The notes below the pieces were generated by a model. The model saw only the letters and a list, made by a program, of their open reading frames with translations. It did not search any database and was not told the origin of the DNA. Shown here piece after piece: positions 5,289-5,493 of a stretch of DNA of 5,493 bases. Position numbers and translations under genes: made by a program. Every line of letters starts with the position of its first letter. The stretch's first letter is position 1. Origin of the DNA: an uncultured Collinsella sp. (GTDB taxonomy: Bacteria; Actinomycetota; Coriobacteriia; Coriobacteriales; Coriobacteriaceae); contig UQTN01000124.1 of the NCBI GenBank assembly GCA_900543945.1, forward strand, positions 1-5,493, in the 5' to 3' direction.

Positions 5289-5493
5289 TGGCGCAGAGCT
5301 TCGATTCCCTTACCGCCGCCCAGATCGCCGCGGGCGTTGCCGCCGGCGACTTTACCGCTACCGAGGTGGCACAGGCCTCCCTTGCCGTCATCGAGGCGCG
5401 CGAGGACGGGGTCCAGGCATTCCTGCAGGTGGCGCCCGAGCTTGCGCGCGAGGCCGCCGCGCGCGTGGATGCCGACCGCGCTGCAGGCAAGCC
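5288..5493 (+). CDS. gatA: Amidotransferase subunit A, N-terminal fragment
   Basis: First 68 codons of the amidase subunit of GatCAB, which releases ammonia from glutamine for the transamidation. The window ends before the amidase-signature Ser/Lys catalytic region, so only the N-terminal helices are visible: LTAAQIAAGVAAGDFTATEV (about 7-26), then the ASLAVIEARED...VQAFLQV pattern and a helix leading to DRAAGK, all typical of GatA. ATG 5288 shares its A with the gatC stop, and the G-rich tract at 5272-5280 within gatC provides the ribosome site. The order gatC-gatA is the standard operon order, with gatB expected downstream. Confidence 0.95.
   Translation, partial: MAQSFDSLTAAQIAAGVAAGDFTATEVAQASLAVIEAREDGVQAFLQVAPELAREAAARVDADRAAGK

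Noticed and set aside
5047..5490. An open frame on the - strand opposite gatC and gatA
   Set aside because: It is antisense to two clear genes, and its very Ala/Arg-rich product is explained by GC-rich third positions.

Overview
The window looks like a piece of chromosome from a high-GC anaerobic actinobacterium of the Coriobacteriia, most likely Collinsella or a close relative. This is inferred from the GC-rich codon use of the housekeeping genes, the style of the sortase-assembled pilus locus, and the hairpin repeat carrying GGGGACAGGCACC. Genus is not proven by anything here.

Layout, all genes on the + strand. (1) Bases 1-256 are the C-terminal end of a large cell-wall-anchored surface protein, probably the pilus tip or accessory subunit, ending in an MPSTG sorting signal. 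(2) Bases 365-2131 encode the major pilin (signal peptide, three domains, LPLTG sorting signal). A strong intrinsic terminator follows at 2233-2268. (3) Bases 2269-2600 hold no gene that I recognise, but contain a series of hairpins and a second terminator-like stem. (4) Bases 2644-3612 encode a winged-helix regulator resembling AbiEi-type antitoxins, with a palindromic promoter/operator. Overlapping its end is a frameshifted stub (3594-3685) that looks like the remains of an AbiEii-type nucleotidyltransferase partner. (5) Bases 3735-4673 encode a membrane-anchored class C (pilin-polymerising) sortase. (6) Bases 4674-4976 carry two large inverted repeats (REP/MITE-like) and the promoter region of the next operon. 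(7) gatC (4977-5288) and the start of gatA (from 5288) begin the tRNA-dependent amidotransferase operon, which is unrelated to the pilus.

The surface proteins and the sortase form one functional unit. The subunits are exported by Sec, the sortase cleaves the sorting signals and joins pilin subunits through a pilin-motif lysine, and the fibre is then attached to the wall. The unusual point is that the pilin and its sortase are separated by about 1.6 kb containing a terminator, a hairpin-rich noncoding stretch and an apparently decayed two-gene toxin-antitoxin-like module whose regulator is still intact. The orphan regulator, its operator and the nucleotidyltransferase stub are the most interesting part of the window.
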